Position numbers and translations under genes: made by a program. A DNA stretch of 64,000 nucleotides from Vibrio pelagius (lineage in GTDB: Bacteria; Pseudomonadota; Gammaproteobacteria; Enterobacterales; Vibrionaceae), in assembly GCF_024347575.1 (NCBI RefSeq), contig NZ_AP025503.1:682001-746000 (forward strand). Direction: 5' to 3'. The first letter of the stretch is position 1. Every line of letters begins with the position of its first letter. The notes beneath the pieces are model-generated. The model had not been told where the DNA came from. It did no database searches and was given only the letters and a program-made list of their open reading frames with translations. Below are positions 18,750-28,615 of this stretch, in pieces.

Positions 18750-20297
18750 TTACGCAGATGGCTGTTCAACTGGTTTGCTGTCAGCTGTTTCAGCTTCAGG
18801 TGATTTACCTGTTACGCGCTTGTATTTACCTTCCCAGTAAGTTGCACCTTTGATGCCAAGTTTAACTGGGTTGAATGTGTACTCAGTCACGCCTTTCTTC
18901 TGTTGCTCTTCGTAATCTTTCAGCGCTTTCAGAGCTGGTTTAGACATGAAGAAGATAATCAGAATACCGACGATGTTTAGCCAAGCCATCAGACCTACAC
19001 CCACATCACCCATTGCCCATGCAAGGTTGGCGGTTTTCACTGTACCGTAGAATACTGCAGTGATAAGAACCGCTTTCAGAGCAAACATCATACCTGGAAT
19101 CTTAATAGTACGACGTAGGTACGCGATGTTCGTTTCTGCAATGTAGTAGTAAGCAAGAATAGTTGTGAACGCGAAGAAGAACAGAGCGAACGCAATGAAT
19201 GGTTTACCAACACCTGGTAGAGCACTTTCGATTGCAAGCTGTGTAAATACAGGGCCGTTCGCGCCGATATCTGCAGCTAGGTTCTGTACTAGGAATGCGC
19301 CTTCTGCACCACCGTGTACGTTGTATGCACCAGTGATAAGAATCATGAACGCAGTTGCTGAACATACTAGTAGCGTATCGATGTAGATAGAGAAAGATTG
19401 AACCAGACCTTGTTGTGCAGGGTGCTCAACGCTTGCAGCCGCTGCCGCGTGAGGACCAGTACCTTGACCTGCTTCGTTAGAGTAAACACCACGCTTAACA
19501 CCCCAACCGATAGCAGCACCAACACCCGCCATAGGCGTAAATGCATCACCAACAATCATACCGAAGATGCGTGGCACTTCACCAATGTTTAGAAGGATGA
19601 TAACGAAAGCAATCACGATGTAAGCTAGCGCCATGAAAGGAACCACGATTTGCGTGAAGTTCGCAATACGCTTAACACCACCGAAGATGATGAACGCTAG
19701 GATGATCGCAATAACAGTACCAGTGAAAACTTTAGCAAAACTGAACGTACCGATAGCTGTTTCGATCATGTCGCCTGTGCCAAACGCTGCTTCTACCGCA
19801 TTACCGATGCTGTTTGACTGCACGCCTGGTAGTAGAACACCACAAGCAAAGATTGTCGCGATAGCGAAGATCCACGCGTACCATTTCTGACCCATAGCTT
19901 TTTCGATGTAGTAAGCTGGACCACCACGGAACTCGCCTTCATCTTCTTCTTTATAGATTTGAGCCAGTGTTGATTCTGCAAACGCCGTTGCCGCGCCAAA
20001 GAAGGCAACAACCCACATCCAGAATACCGCACCAGGACCACCAAAACCGATTGCCGCAGCAACACCAGCAATATTACCTGTACCTACACGGCCAGAAAGC
20101 GAAACAGCAAGTGCTTGAAAAGATGAGATACCTTTACTTGAGCTTTTGCCAGATAACAACAAACGCCACATTTCAAAAAAGTGACGAACTTGAACAAATC
20201 GGGTCATTATGGAGTAGAACAAACCTGCGCCTAGACACAAGTAAATCAGTACCGGACTCCAGATTATTCCATTCAAAAAATCAACGAATGACTGCAT
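18750..20297 (-). CDS. Sodium:alanine/glycine symporter, AGCS family
   Basis: This 515-residue inner-membrane protein has about ten hydrophobic segments and the AGCS signatures FQALAVSLSGRVGTGNIAG near residue 65 and GVYSNEAGQGTGPHAAAAA near 270. Such proteins import alanine or glycine with sodium. The C-terminal 40 residues are hydrophilic and end in a Pro/Ser/Glu-rich tail. Start and length fit the family. Confidence 0.92.
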   Translation of the reverse strand: MQSFVDFLNGIIWSPVLIYLCLGAGLFYSIMTRFVQVRHFFEMWRLLLSGKSSSKGISSFQALAVSLSGRVGTGNIAGVAAAIGFGGPGAVFWMWVVAFFGAATAFAESTLAQIYKEEDEGEFRGGPAYYIEKAMGQKWYAWIFAIATIFACGVLLPGVQSNSIGNAVEAAFGTGDMIETAIGTFSFAKVFTGTVIAIILAFIIFGGVKRIANFTQIVVPFMALAYIVIAFVIILLNIGEVPRIFGMIVGDAFTPMAGVGAAIGWGVKRGVYSNEAGQGTGPHAAAAASVEHPAQQGLVQSFSIYIDTLLVCSATAFMILITGAYNVHGGAEGAFLVQNLAADIGANGPVFTQLAIESALPGVGKPFIAFALFFFAFTTILAYYYIAETNIAYLRRTIKIPGMMFALKAVLITAVFYGTVKTANLAWAMGDVGVGLMAWLNIVGILIIFFMSKPALKALKDYEEQQKKGVTEYTFNPVKLGIKGATYWEGKYKRVTGKSPEAETADSKPVEQPSA

Positions 20298-20616
20298 GAG
20301 TATTTTTCCCTGTTAGTTGTACTTATGATTGTTTTTCGTACAACACAATACTTCACATGTAATGCTCTTGTTAAATTATTTGTCTATCTAAGCTTAATAG
20401 TGTGATATATCGCATGTTATTGAGAGCTTTTGTTAACGATAAGTTCTATTTTTCCGTTCGCCATTCGACATATAGATGCAGTTTATTGCATATCTAGTTA
20501 TATTTCACGGATGCTTTTCATTGGTCGTTTGCTTAAAAACTACAGTTGATCATGGAGTTAGCTATCGCAGAGTTAGTGAAACGAATTTGCTATCGCGATA
20601 CTCGTTTCGTCTTAAA
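20298..20616. other. Intergenic region between AGCS symporter and MBL exonuclease
   Basis: This 319-bp AT-rich stretch contains the 5' leader and presumably the promoter of the AGCS gene. I looked for a glycine riboswitch, which precedes some Vibrio AGCS genes, and saw none. No coding sequence is evident. Confidence 0.5.
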
Positions 20617-21966
20617 TTAGTCAGTTGACACACTAAACCCACACCCCTCAAGTACTTTGGTCAACGTGGATTGAGCTTTTGGCTCACTATGAATCAAATG
20701 GATAGATTTTGGTGGGGGAGTGATGCCCTCGATAAAGCGCATGAGATCGCTTTGACCCGCGTGAGCCGAATAGCCCGACATAGTATGAATTTGTGCATTC
20801 ACCGGAATATGAGCTTGGTCGATCTCTACAGACTCAACCCTTTGCTGCAACGCGCGACCTAATGTTCCGTGCGCTTGGTAACCCGCTAGAATCACATCCG
20901 TTCTCTTATCGGGCAGCAGTGCCGATAGGTAATTCATAATTCGTCCCCCTTGACACATCCCCGATGCCGCGATAACGATCGCAGGCTCTGCTGTTGATTT
21001 CAGCCTATTGACCAGTTTCTTATGGGCACGGTGATCATCAATCGTAATGCACTGCTCGAACGCCAATGGATTGCGGTGTTCTGCTAATCTCTGTTTCGCT
21101 TCCTCTCCCCATAGCTCTTTAAATTGGCGATAGGAGCGGGTGATCTTGTGTGCCATTGGCGAGTCAAGAATGATGGGCAGTTGGCGACTCAGAGAACGTT
21201 GCTCGATCATCTGTTCAATATCAAACAATAGTTCTTGTGTTCTTCCAACGCTAAAAGCGGGAATAAGGATTGCGCCACCATCTTCTAGTGAGTGATCAAT
21301 AATGCGGTTTAGTGTTTCTGCACGCTCAGCGATATTGGAATGATTGCTCGCACCGTAGGTCGATTCAATATACAGATAGTCGGCTCGTTCAGGTGACACA
21401 GGGTCTGGCAGTAGAGGAGTGTTACTTGGGCCAAGGTCCCCAGAAAACACCACGACCTCTTCATTCGGCAATTTAACCTCAATATAAGCAGAACCAAGTA
21501 TGTGCCCAGCGGGTTGAAAACGAGCATAAAGAGTATTTGGCCTACCATGATCTTTTTGCTTGTTGAGGTGAGGCGCTCGCGGAATTGGAAACCACTGATG
21601 ATAGGCTTGGGGCTGTATTAGTGAGTGAATTCTTTTGAGGATTAGCTTTCGTTGGCGGTGGCTAAAGCCTTGCAGTTTCAACCCATCTTCAATCATTAGC
21701 GGGGCAATAGCGGCCGTCGCTTTGGTACATATGATTGGTTGATTAAAACCAGTCGCCAGCAGCCATGGAATACGACCAATATGATCAATATGGCTATGAG
21801 TAAGCAGCAAAGCGTTTAGATGCTGAGTCTTAAACTCAACGTCTAATGGGCGTGTATCTGCACCTTGAAACAGCCCACAATCAATCAGTATTGCTTGGTC
21901 TTCCACTCTCAGTTCATGGCAAGAGCCCGTAACTGTATGTTTACCACCGTGATGAATAACCTGCAT
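20617..21966 (-). CDS. MBL-fold beta-CASP exonuclease, predicted RNA-processing
   Basis: The metallo-beta-lactamase motif HSHIDH is at residues 57-62 (H57, H59, D61, H62). Further metal and beta-CASP motifs follow: FSGDLGPSN, ESTYG, LDSPMA, IIVIAASGMCQGGRI-like (VIAASGMCQGGR) and SGYSAHAGQ. These identify the CPSF73-like group of bacterial nucleases. The substrate is probably RNA, but this is by family only. 449 residues is usual for the group. It is followed at a distance by the SatP/AGCS region and has no obvious operon partner. Confidence 0.88.
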   Translation of the reverse strand: MQVIHHGGKHTVTGSCHELRVEDQAILIDCGLFQGADTRPLDVEFKTQHLNALLLTHSHIDHIGRIPWLLATGFNQPIICTKATAAIAPLMIEDGLKLQGFSHRQRKLILKRIHSLIQPQAYHQWFPIPRAPHLNKQKDHGRPNTLYARFQPAGHILGSAYIEVKLPNEEVVVFSGDLGPSNTPLLPDPVSPERADYLYIESTYGASNHSNIAERAETLNRIIDHSLEDGGAILIPAFSVGRTQELLFDIEQMIEQRSLSRQLPIILDSPMAHKITRSYRQFKELWGEEAKQRLAEHRNPLAFEQCITIDDHRAHKKLVNRLKSTAEPAIVIAASGMCQGGRIMNYLSALLPDKRTDVILAGYQAHGTLGRALQQRVESVEIDQAHIPVNAQIHTMSGYSAHAGQSDLMRFIEGITPPPKSIHLIHSEPKAQSTLTKVLEGCGFSVSTD

Positions 21967-22108
21967 TCGTCGCTCCTATCAAAGCCAACCTCAATTGTGC
22001 TAATCGGGACGGGCAAAGAAAATAGCAGCGATGAGAGTTGCGAGGCCGCGAGCGATAAAATGTAACTGAGCCTTCACTCAGCCCCATTGACGCGAGATAT
22101 CACTCTGC

Positions 22109-22876
22109 TTATTGAGTCGAACTTTTACGTGTATCGATCTTTGGACTGGCTTCAGCCTCTAAGCGCGCGACTTCTGCATCAAGCTGGGCGATTTTTTCCG
22201 CCATTACAGCGTGGCAATGATCGGCAAGCTCTCTGGCATCACTCAGTTGGTAGCCCGATACATCAATAGGTGCGAGCATTTCAGTGATCACTATACCGTT
22301 GTTGGCGCGATTCAAATCAATCTTGTTGTGAGTGGTACTGGTACACATTGGGGTAATAGGCACACCTGCTTCAATTGCCATTCGGAACGCACCGGTTTTA
22401 AAAGGCAAGAGCCCACGGCCTTTGCTACGAGTACCTTCTGGGTAAACCCATACCGATAGGTCTCTTTGGTGAATCGCCTCAGCCACTTGCTTAATCGTAT
22501 CTCTGGCTTTGGACTTGTCTTCACGATTGATCAAAATGTTACCCGTGATCCAATACAAAACACCAAAGAATGGAATCCACAGTAGATCGCGTTTACCCAG
22601 TGATACGGTGCGCGGCCTTAGCATTCCCGGATCGGTGACAAAATCAAACACACTCTGGTGATTCGAAATGTACACGCTGTTTTTCGGCGTTGGCGCGTTC
22701 TCTAGCCCGCGCTGAATAATTGTAAGGCCAAGGATCTTTTGCAGTTGATTGAACCAGCGACAGAAGAAATACACATGCTTAGGGTTTTTAGGGCTAAACA
22801 GACAGAAAACAAGCGCACTCAGTGTCGTGGTAACCACAAACACCGTAGCCAAAATAAGACGAAGAACAGTAAGCAC
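22109..22876 (-). CDS. 1-acyl-sn-glycerol-3-phosphate acyltransferase, PlsC-like
   Basis: PlsC transfers an acyl chain to lysophosphatidic acid at the inner membrane. The protein has an N-terminal transmembrane helix, the NHQSVFD motif (catalytic His and Asp), and WVYPEGTRSKGRG. I prefer the GTG start at 22876 because AAAGGAG sits 6 bp upstream; an ATG at 22900 would overlap that ribosome site. The C-terminus is a charged coiled-coil tail. The chromosome may hold other acyltransferases, so the symbol is left open. Confidence 0.88.
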   Translation of the reverse strand: MLTVLRLILATVFVVTTTLSALVFCLFSPKNPKHVYFFCRWFNQLQKILGLTIIQRGLENAPTPKNSVYISNHQSVFDFVTDPGMLRPRTVSLGKRDLLWIPFFGVLYWITGNILINREDKSKARDTIKQVAEAIHQRDLSVWVYPEGTRSKGRGLLPFKTGAFRMAIEAGVPITPMCTSTTHNKIDLNRANNGIVITEMLAPIDVSGYQLSDARELADHCHAVMAEKIAQLDAEVARLEAEASPKIDTRKSSTQ

Positions 22877-23042
22877 AGCCGACTCCTTTCCACTGCACAT
22901 TGGCAGTATTCAAACCGTTGAAGAAGATTAGAGCTTCAGTTCTATTTAACCAAGTTGCAACATTTTGAGAGCGGCAGACATCAAGAGTGAGAGATGTATA
23001 TAAAACCGCAGCCAAGAATCTAGGGTATCAGCACACACGTGT

Positions 23043-24005
23043 TCACTGGCTATGTAATTGAACCCATAGGTCTTTGTTTGGATCTTGGTTTTCTACCCAG
23101 ACTGGATCTTCACGAGATTCTAGATACAACTGAAGCCCGTTATAAGACATAAAAGCGGCTGGGCCACCGAGGTGTTCAAAGTAATCGAAGTAGTCATCTT
23201 CGAGTGAACATAGATGATCTAAGTCTTTCACTTTATGTGCTAAAGCCCATTGGATGGCAAATTTAGGTGCGATGCTGCCAGAGATGTTGACCTCTTCAGC
23301 ATCCTCATCAAAAGTTAGCTCGGAGCGTTGTCTTTCAAGGTCAATTTCTTCTTGTTCTGATTCTTGTTGTAGCACTTCATCTACGATATCTAAACGGGCT
23401 GCTTTAGAAGCATTTTTATTAAGCTTAGCGATTCGTAATGCATAGCCAAATCGAGCTGGTGTAACGATATCAACCAACTGGGTGAGCAACTCTTTGTTGA
23501 CCCCAGCTGCTTTAACAAAGTAATCGATACATGAATACACATTGGCGTAGCGGGTACTATCAAACTCAAAACCAGCAGATTCGTCATAAACATTGAGAGG
23601 GATAGTATCAATAGCTAAAGACCAACCTGGGTAATCGACCCTTTGTTTCGCGATCTGATACATTTTCCAGGCACTTTTGCCAAAGCCACCCAAGATTGCT
23701 CCAGAGAACTCACAGTCTATTAACTCTTGCTCTGTCCAGTTCTCACCTATCCCGAGATGTTTAGCATACTTGTTGATTAACGCCTGTTTAATTTTATCTC
23801 TCAGTACCCAAATGGAAGTGACGCTTTTTGGATAGCTGATGCTTTGGCATTCACCACAAGTTGGGATTGCTAATGGCGGGTGCTCGAGCTTAGCGATTGA
23901 CTCGGCAGATTTAGGGAACTCAAAGCTATTACTGGACGGCTCCCCACAGAACCAACAGGTGTGGCGCGAGTTGAAGGGGATGTCTATGTATGAGTGTTGC
24001 GTCAT
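23043..24005 (-). CDS. Conserved protein of unknown function with CxxC...CxxC zinc motif
   Basis: I do not recognise the family. The 320-residue protein has HTCWFCGEP (C17, C20) and TCGEC (C50, C53) near the N-terminus, a plausible zinc-binding knuckle like those in HNH-associated domains, although no catalytic HNH motif is visible. The middle is acidic and charged (EQEEIDLERQ region, residues about 215-235), and the C-terminal part is aromatic and acidic. Its base composition resembles the neighbouring core genes. It is divergent from the phosphorothioation locus and marks the left edge of the AT-rich region; it could be core or part of the island. Confidence 0.65.
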   Translation of the reverse strand: MTQHSYIDIPFNSRHTCWFCGEPSSNSFEFPKSAESIAKLEHPPLAIPTCGECQSISYPKSVTSIWVLRDKIKQALINKYAKHLGIGENWTEQELIDCEFSGAILGGFGKSAWKMYQIAKQRVDYPGWSLAIDTIPLNVYDESAGFEFDSTRYANVYSCIDYFVKAAGVNKELLTQLVDIVTPARFGYALRIAKLNKNASKAARLDIVDEVLQQESEQEEIDLERQRSELTFDEDAEEVNISGSIAPKFAIQWALAHKVKDLDHLCSLEDDYFDYFEHLGGPAAFMSYNGLQLYLESREDPVWVENQDPNKDLWVQLHSQ

Positions 24006-24296
24006 TAGTGCTTATCCTTCTAACGTCCAGTATTTTTATAGCTTATCCATAACTTTCCATCAGGTTCATTCTCTAATGAAATCTAGTTGTATACATAACT
24101 AGCTTTTCAATAGGTTATCTTTCGCATGAATTTATACGGTGTATCGTTTAACGTGCGAGATTGCCTGAAATTGGTAAGTCATCGAGCATTATCTATAAGT
24201 CGTTAAGCCTTTTCGGTATTTCATTTTTGATTAGGAATCAGAGAACAAACTTATCAATTTCGAGTTTGAAAGAAGAATTGAGATGCTAGACCTCCC

Positions 24297-24324
24297 TTGT
24301 AGTCTGGTGCAAAAACGGTAAAAT
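24297..24324 (+). promoter_or_regulatory. Candidate promoter of sspBCD
   Basis: TTGTAG and TAAAAT are separated by 16 bp within the 431-bp gap 24006-24436. The match is moderate. No other gene or clear structure is seen in this gap, which is where composition changes to AT-rich. Confidence 0.35.
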
Positions 24325-24436
24325 GAAGCGCAAATATTTTTGATTTATATATGATTACCTCTCGCGTTTAAATTGTTGTTTTTAAATGATTTTTCTTTTG
24401 TTTTCTGTGAGGGGGAAAGTTATCTTAGGGTCGATT

Positions 24437-25351
24437 TTGAATAAATATACAGCACGATTTTCTGGACACCAAACTTTTCCACTTCGTTATGGGTGGCTTT
24501 ATAAATTTTATCAGACTAGTCAGCTTGAAGGCTTCGATACACTTTCTACTGATGAGTTAATGGTTGAGTGGGGTGTAGGCAAGAATATGGTCGATGGAAT
24601 AAAATATTGGGCCGGACGTGTAGGTATCTATGATCAGACAGATGGCCATAAGGTCAGCGATGAGTACTTTCACATCGATCAACAAGATGAACACTTAGAA
24701 AACATAAGCTCATTGTGGCTTATTCATTGGCTTCTATGCAGAGACGTATCCGAACTGACAGCTTATCGTATATTTTTTAATTTTTATAATGGACAAAAGG
24801 TTGATAAAGAGTCACTTCTAGTGTTCATAAAAGAGTTGTTTGCAACAAAACAGTTTGAATCAGATACCAAGAAAAAGAGCATATTACAATTACCTGCAGA
24901 CAATAGTTTAACGAAAGACATCAGCACCTTCTTTTTGACTTATGCAAAAAGTAAAACAAGTAAAGTTTCGGAAGATAGTTTCTCTTCTCCGTTAAGTGAA
25001 TTAGGGCTGTTGAAGCAACTTGATAGGCAGAAGTTTTTGTGTGAGTTGGAGCCAAGGAACAGTTTAAGCGATCAAGTTTTCACATTTGCTTTAATTGATT
25101 ACTTTTCGATGTTATCGGGTAAAGGCGGCGCTACAACGATGTCATTTGACTCATTCTTACTTGAGCCTGGTAGCCCAGCCCGCGTTTTCCGCATGGCTCA
25201 GACAGAGGTAGAAAATAGATTAGAACAAGCTTCAAAGCTGACATCTGGGTCAATCGGTTGGACGGATACTCAAGGCCTTCGTCAAATACAAATCAAAGAT
25301 ATCGCTGTATTAAAAAACAAAAATACCTTTCTCGCTAAGATTTATAAGTAG
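24437..25351 (+). CDS. sspB: SspB: DUF4007 phosphorothioation nickase-like protein
   Basis: SspB belongs to the SspABCD single-strand DNA phosphorothioation system and is reported to be a DNA nicking protein. The N-terminus carries the DUF4007 signature ARFSGHQTFPLRYGWLYK, and further on GVGKNMVDGIKYW, a helix-turn-helix-like element. I favour the TTG start at 24437, which sits just before the conserved block and has a TTAGGG ribosome site; the ATG at 24386 adds 17 hydrophobic residues and has no such site. It lies 6 bp upstream of sspC, so sspBCD form one operon. Identification rests on the DUF4007 motif plus the neighbours. Confidence 0.85.
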   Translation: MNKYTARFSGHQTFPLRYGWLYKFYQTSQLEGFDTLSTDELMVEWGVGKNMVDGIKYWAGRVGIYDQTDGHKVSDEYFHIDQQDEHLENISSLWLIHWLLCRDVSELTAYRIFFNFYNGQKVDKESLLVFIKELFATKQFESDTKKKSILQLPADNSLTKDISTFFLTYAKSKTSKVSEDSFSSPLSELGLLKQLDRQKFLCELEPRNSLSDQVFTFALIDYFSMLSGKGGATTMSFDSFLLEPGSPARVFRMAQTEVENRLEQASKLTSGSIGWTDTQGLRQIQIKDIAVLKNKNTFLAKIYK

Positions 25352-25357
25352 GTCGTC

Positions 25358-28300
25358 GTGTCTAATTTAAAAGAACATATCAATGTCAATATTCGCTTTC
25401 AACGTTCAACACGTATAGATTCAGATTTAGATTTTGAAGGCAAATTTTTTAATGGCTTTGTATTTCATGGTACCGCAGAAAATACTTTAAGAACGATAGC
25501 AGAAGGTTACCAACAGTCTAATCGGAAAACTTATACAGTTACAGGTCCATATGGTACTGGGAAATCAACTGTAGCCCTTTTGCTAGCAGGTTTACTGTCT
25601 TCAGAAAGAAATCTTAGAAATATTGCTTCAGAAGTTGTTAAGCCTGAGTTCTCTGAATTTTTTTACAAGAAAATTCCAGTAGTCAATGGTTGGTTTGTCG
25701 TTAAATCTGTGTGTAGTTTTGAGTCTCCAATTACAGCATTATGGTCATCTATAATAGCTGAATCTGAAGCTCATAATATCGACCTTTCTCATATCCCAAC
25801 CCCAAAAGATGAGAAGTCTTTTTTTGCGGCGTTCAGCAAAGTAATGAAGTTAGTTGAAAGTTCTCTTGATGGGATTGTTATTTTATTTGATGAAATGGGT
25901 AAATCGTTAGAGTTCCTTAACTCGAAGCAACTAGATCTTCAATTTTTTCAAGATTTTGCTGAAAAAATGGCACGTAAAGATTTCCCTGTTTTGTTTGTAG
26001 GCTTCTTACATCAAGCATTTGCTGAATACGCTCGTGGACAATCACAATCTGTGAAGGAAGGGTGGGCTAAAGTACAAGGCCGTTACACTGATCTACTGTT
26101 CAATGTCTCTGAAGATGAAACAGTAACGTTGATTGGCAATAGTATTGTACAAGAGCCTTCTTACAGGGTTAATAGCTCGGTTGTCGAAAGTACTCTTAAA
26201 GCACTAGAAGATACACGGATATCTAAGTCAATAAATATTAAGGCTAAGCTAGAATCAGCATTGCCTCTGCATCCATTAACTACCCTTTTACTTGGGCCAT
26301 TATCTAAACGCCGATTTAGCCAAAATGAACGGAGTACATTTGGTTTTCTAGGCTCGGTAGAAAATCATGGTTTTCAGTCATTTATTGGGAGCAATAAAGC
26401 AGAAGTACTCTACCGTCTTTCAGATTTGTATGATTACATCGAGACGAATTTAGATCACTTAATACTTTCTTCGCCTGATGCAAGAGCGTGGTCGGAAGCA
26501 AAAGATGCAGTTGAGCGTACGCAAGCAAGAGAAAAAGGGTTTGTTGAAGAGCTAATTAAGACTGTCGCGATTTTGAATATGTTCGGTCGTAAACTAGGGC
26601 TTTACTCTACGAAGAGTGTCTTGCATGCAGCATTAGACGAATATAACTCAGATGAAATAGATTTGTCTCTTGATAAACTCAAAGAACAAAACCTTATCGT
26701 TTATCGCAAGCACCTGCAGTCCTATGCCGTATTTGAAGGAAGCGATGTTGATATTGATGAAGAGCTTGAGAATGAAAGAATTAAACAGAGCAGTAGTGAT
26801 GAATGGAAAAAGTTTCTAGAAACTAAATCCGATCATGTTGTTGCTAAAAGTCATTATCATGAAGTGGGTGTTTTACGCTGGATGAAAATGGTTTTTGAAA
26901 CCGGCAGTTTTGATGGTGCTAAGTTCAAGAAAAAGAACAAGCTAAACTCAACTGAATTCTCAGTTTTCATTTTACTGACGTCGGGCGATGCAGATATTGC
27001 AAATATTATTTCTAAACAATACCCGGAATATGTTTTTGGAACAGCACCAAGTGCTATTGACCAATTAAAGTCGATTATTAATGATTTAATCTGTCTAGAT
27101 AACATTTCACGACATAATCCAGTCATTCAACATGACCGTATTGCTCGAAGAGAATTGGAATATCGTATTAACTTAACGCAAGTTGCGTTCGATAATGTCT
27201 ATGCTGATTTGTTTGATAGTGCAACTTGGTACAACAAAGGTAAAAAGACTGAAGGTGTAAACCTATCAACCGTGGCAAGTAACGTCGCAAAAGATCTTTA
27301 CCCACAATGCCCGCGACTTTATAACGAATTGATCAATCGAGCTAAACCTTCGGGGGCCGCTGTTTCGGCTAGAAAGAAGTTGATGGTTAAGATGGTTGAA
27401 GAGTATTTTGAAAAAGACCTCGCCATTGTCGGAACTCCGCCAGAAATGGCAATGTATAAATCTTGTTTACAAAATCTAAATTTGCATACAGCAAATAGTG
27501 AAGGCGATTTTGATTTTGTAATGCCAACAATTGAGCCTAGATTAAAAGGAGCTCAGAAAAAACAACAGCAGAAAGTATATGAACTGTGGAATGATGCAAT
27601 TAGTCATGTAAAAAAACGCAGTGTTGATGGTGTAGTTCCTCTTAGTGATATTGTCGACCTTTGGTCGGCTGAACCTTATGGTTTAACAAGTGGCTTAATT
27701 CCAATCTGGACTCTATCTCTTGTGTTAGCACAAAGAGATAATCTCGCTTTCTATGATAAAGACGTAACAAATAAGTTTATCTATATAACAGGTGCCGATG
27801 AAGAGTTCGTAAATAAACTAATTAAAGAGCCACGGAGCGTAGGTGTAAGGTACTTTGAAGATGATGGCGTAAAAAAAAGCTACATTGAATCTTTATGTAG
27901 AATAATAAATAAGTCAGACGCAACGAAAAGTACACTTTATGCAGCTCAAGGTTTTGTTTCTTTTGTTGCAAGTCTATCGGGGTGGGTAAAGAGCACACAA
28001 CAATTATCGAATAACGCAAGAGCATTTAGGCTAGTGGCTTTAAAGGCCGATGACCCTAATAAGTTTTTGCTTGAAGATTTGCCTGCGGTTCTGCATACCA
28101 AAGACGATGAAGAGTTAGTGAGCGTTATAACTGAGGTTTGTGACGAGCTGAAGTCTGCTCATAGAAGAATGTTGAGTGAGTTCAGAGGACGCATTAATAC
28201 ATTATTCAATGGGCCTGTAAACGCAGCGTTTCTTGAACGGGCAATTAGTGTTGAAAATTATACTGCTGATTCAGGCTTGAAGACTTTCGCTAGACGTCTT

Positions 28301-28615
28301 GGTGAATTTACTAGTAAAGATACTGACGAATGGACGTCTAATATGATCTCCTTTTTGTCAGCTAAAGCTGAACGGAATTGGAATGATTTAGCAATAGAGA
28401 AGGCCAACTCAGAGCTGGTTGTATTTGTAGAACGCTTCAAATTAGCTGAGTACTTCGCTAATAATATCGGGAATGTTGATAAATCGTTAGAAGATAAAGA
28501 TCATCAAGATACTCTCAATCAAATAGACAAAATGCTATCTGGTGTATCAGTACAAGAGCAGAAAATTATTCTAATGAAGTCTCTTGAAGCGTTGCTAGGA
28601 GAAAAATCAAAATGA
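25358..28615 (+). CDS. sspC: SspC: large P-loop ATPase of the phosphorothioation system
   Basis: This 1085-residue protein has Walker A GPYGTGKST (residues 63-71) and Walker B IVILFDEMGK (173-182). SspC is the ATPase thought to couple ATP hydrolysis to backbone sulfur incorporation, replacing DndD of the Dnd system. The remaining 800 residues are alpha-helical and charged with no motif I can name. GTG is the start, 6 bp after sspB, with modest ribosome-site context. The stop overlaps the sspD start (ATGA). No coiled-coil SMC-like arms like those of DndD are apparent. Confidence 0.85.
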   Translation: MSNLKEHINVNIRFQRSTRIDSDLDFEGKFFNGFVFHGTAENTLRTIAEGYQQSNRKTYTVTGPYGTGKSTVALLLAGLLSSERNLRNIASEVVKPEFSEFFYKKIPVVNGWFVVKSVCSFESPITALWSSIIAESEAHNIDLSHIPTPKDEKSFFAAFSKVMKLVESSLDGIVILFDEMGKSLEFLNSKQLDLQFFQDFAEKMARKDFPVLFVGFLHQAFAEYARGQSQSVKEGWAKVQGRYTDLLFNVSEDETVTLIGNSIVQEPSYRVNSSVVESTLKALEDTRISKSINIKAKLESALPLHPLTTLLLGPLSKRRFSQNERSTFGFLGSVENHGFQSFIGSNKAEVLYRLSDLYDYIETNLDHLILSSPDARAWSEAKDAVERTQAREKGFVEELIKTVAILNMFGRKLGLYSTKSVLHAALDEYNSDEIDLSLDKLKEQNLIVYRKHLQSYAVFEGSDVDIDEELENERIKQSSSDEWKKFLETKSDHVVAKSHYHEVGVLRWMKMVFETGSFDGAKFKKKNKLNSTEFSVFILLTSGDADIANIISKQYPEYVFGTAPSAIDQLKSIINDLICLDNISRHNPVIQHDRIARRELEYRINLTQVAFDNVYADLFDSATWYNKGKKTEGVNLSTVASNVAKDLYPQCPRLYNELINRAKPSGAAVSARKKLMVKMVEEYFEKDLAIVGTPPEMAMYKSCLQNLNLHTANSEGDFDFVMPTIEPRLKGAQKKQQQKVYELWNDAISHVKKRSVDGVVPLSDIVDLWSAEPYGLTSGLIPIWTLSLVLAQRDNLAFYDKDVTNKFIYITGADEEFVNKLIKEPRSVGVRYFEDDGVKKSYIESLCRIINKSDATKSTLYAAQGFVSFVASLSGWVKSTQQLSNNARAFRLVALKADDPNKFLLEDLPAVLHTKDDEELVSVITEVCDELKSAHRRMLSEFRGRINTLFNGPVNAAFLERAISVENYTADSGLKTFARRLGEFTSKDTDEWTSNMISFLSAKAERNWNDLAIEKANSELVVFVERFKLAEYFANNIGNVDKSLEDKDHQDTLNQIDKMLSGVSVQEQKIILMKSLEALLGEKSK

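Noticed and set aside
20298..20616. Glycine riboswitch upstream of the AGCS symporter
   Set aside because: Some Vibrio AGCS genes have one, but the leader here lacks the GGAGAG and CACCGAAGGGG-type blocks.
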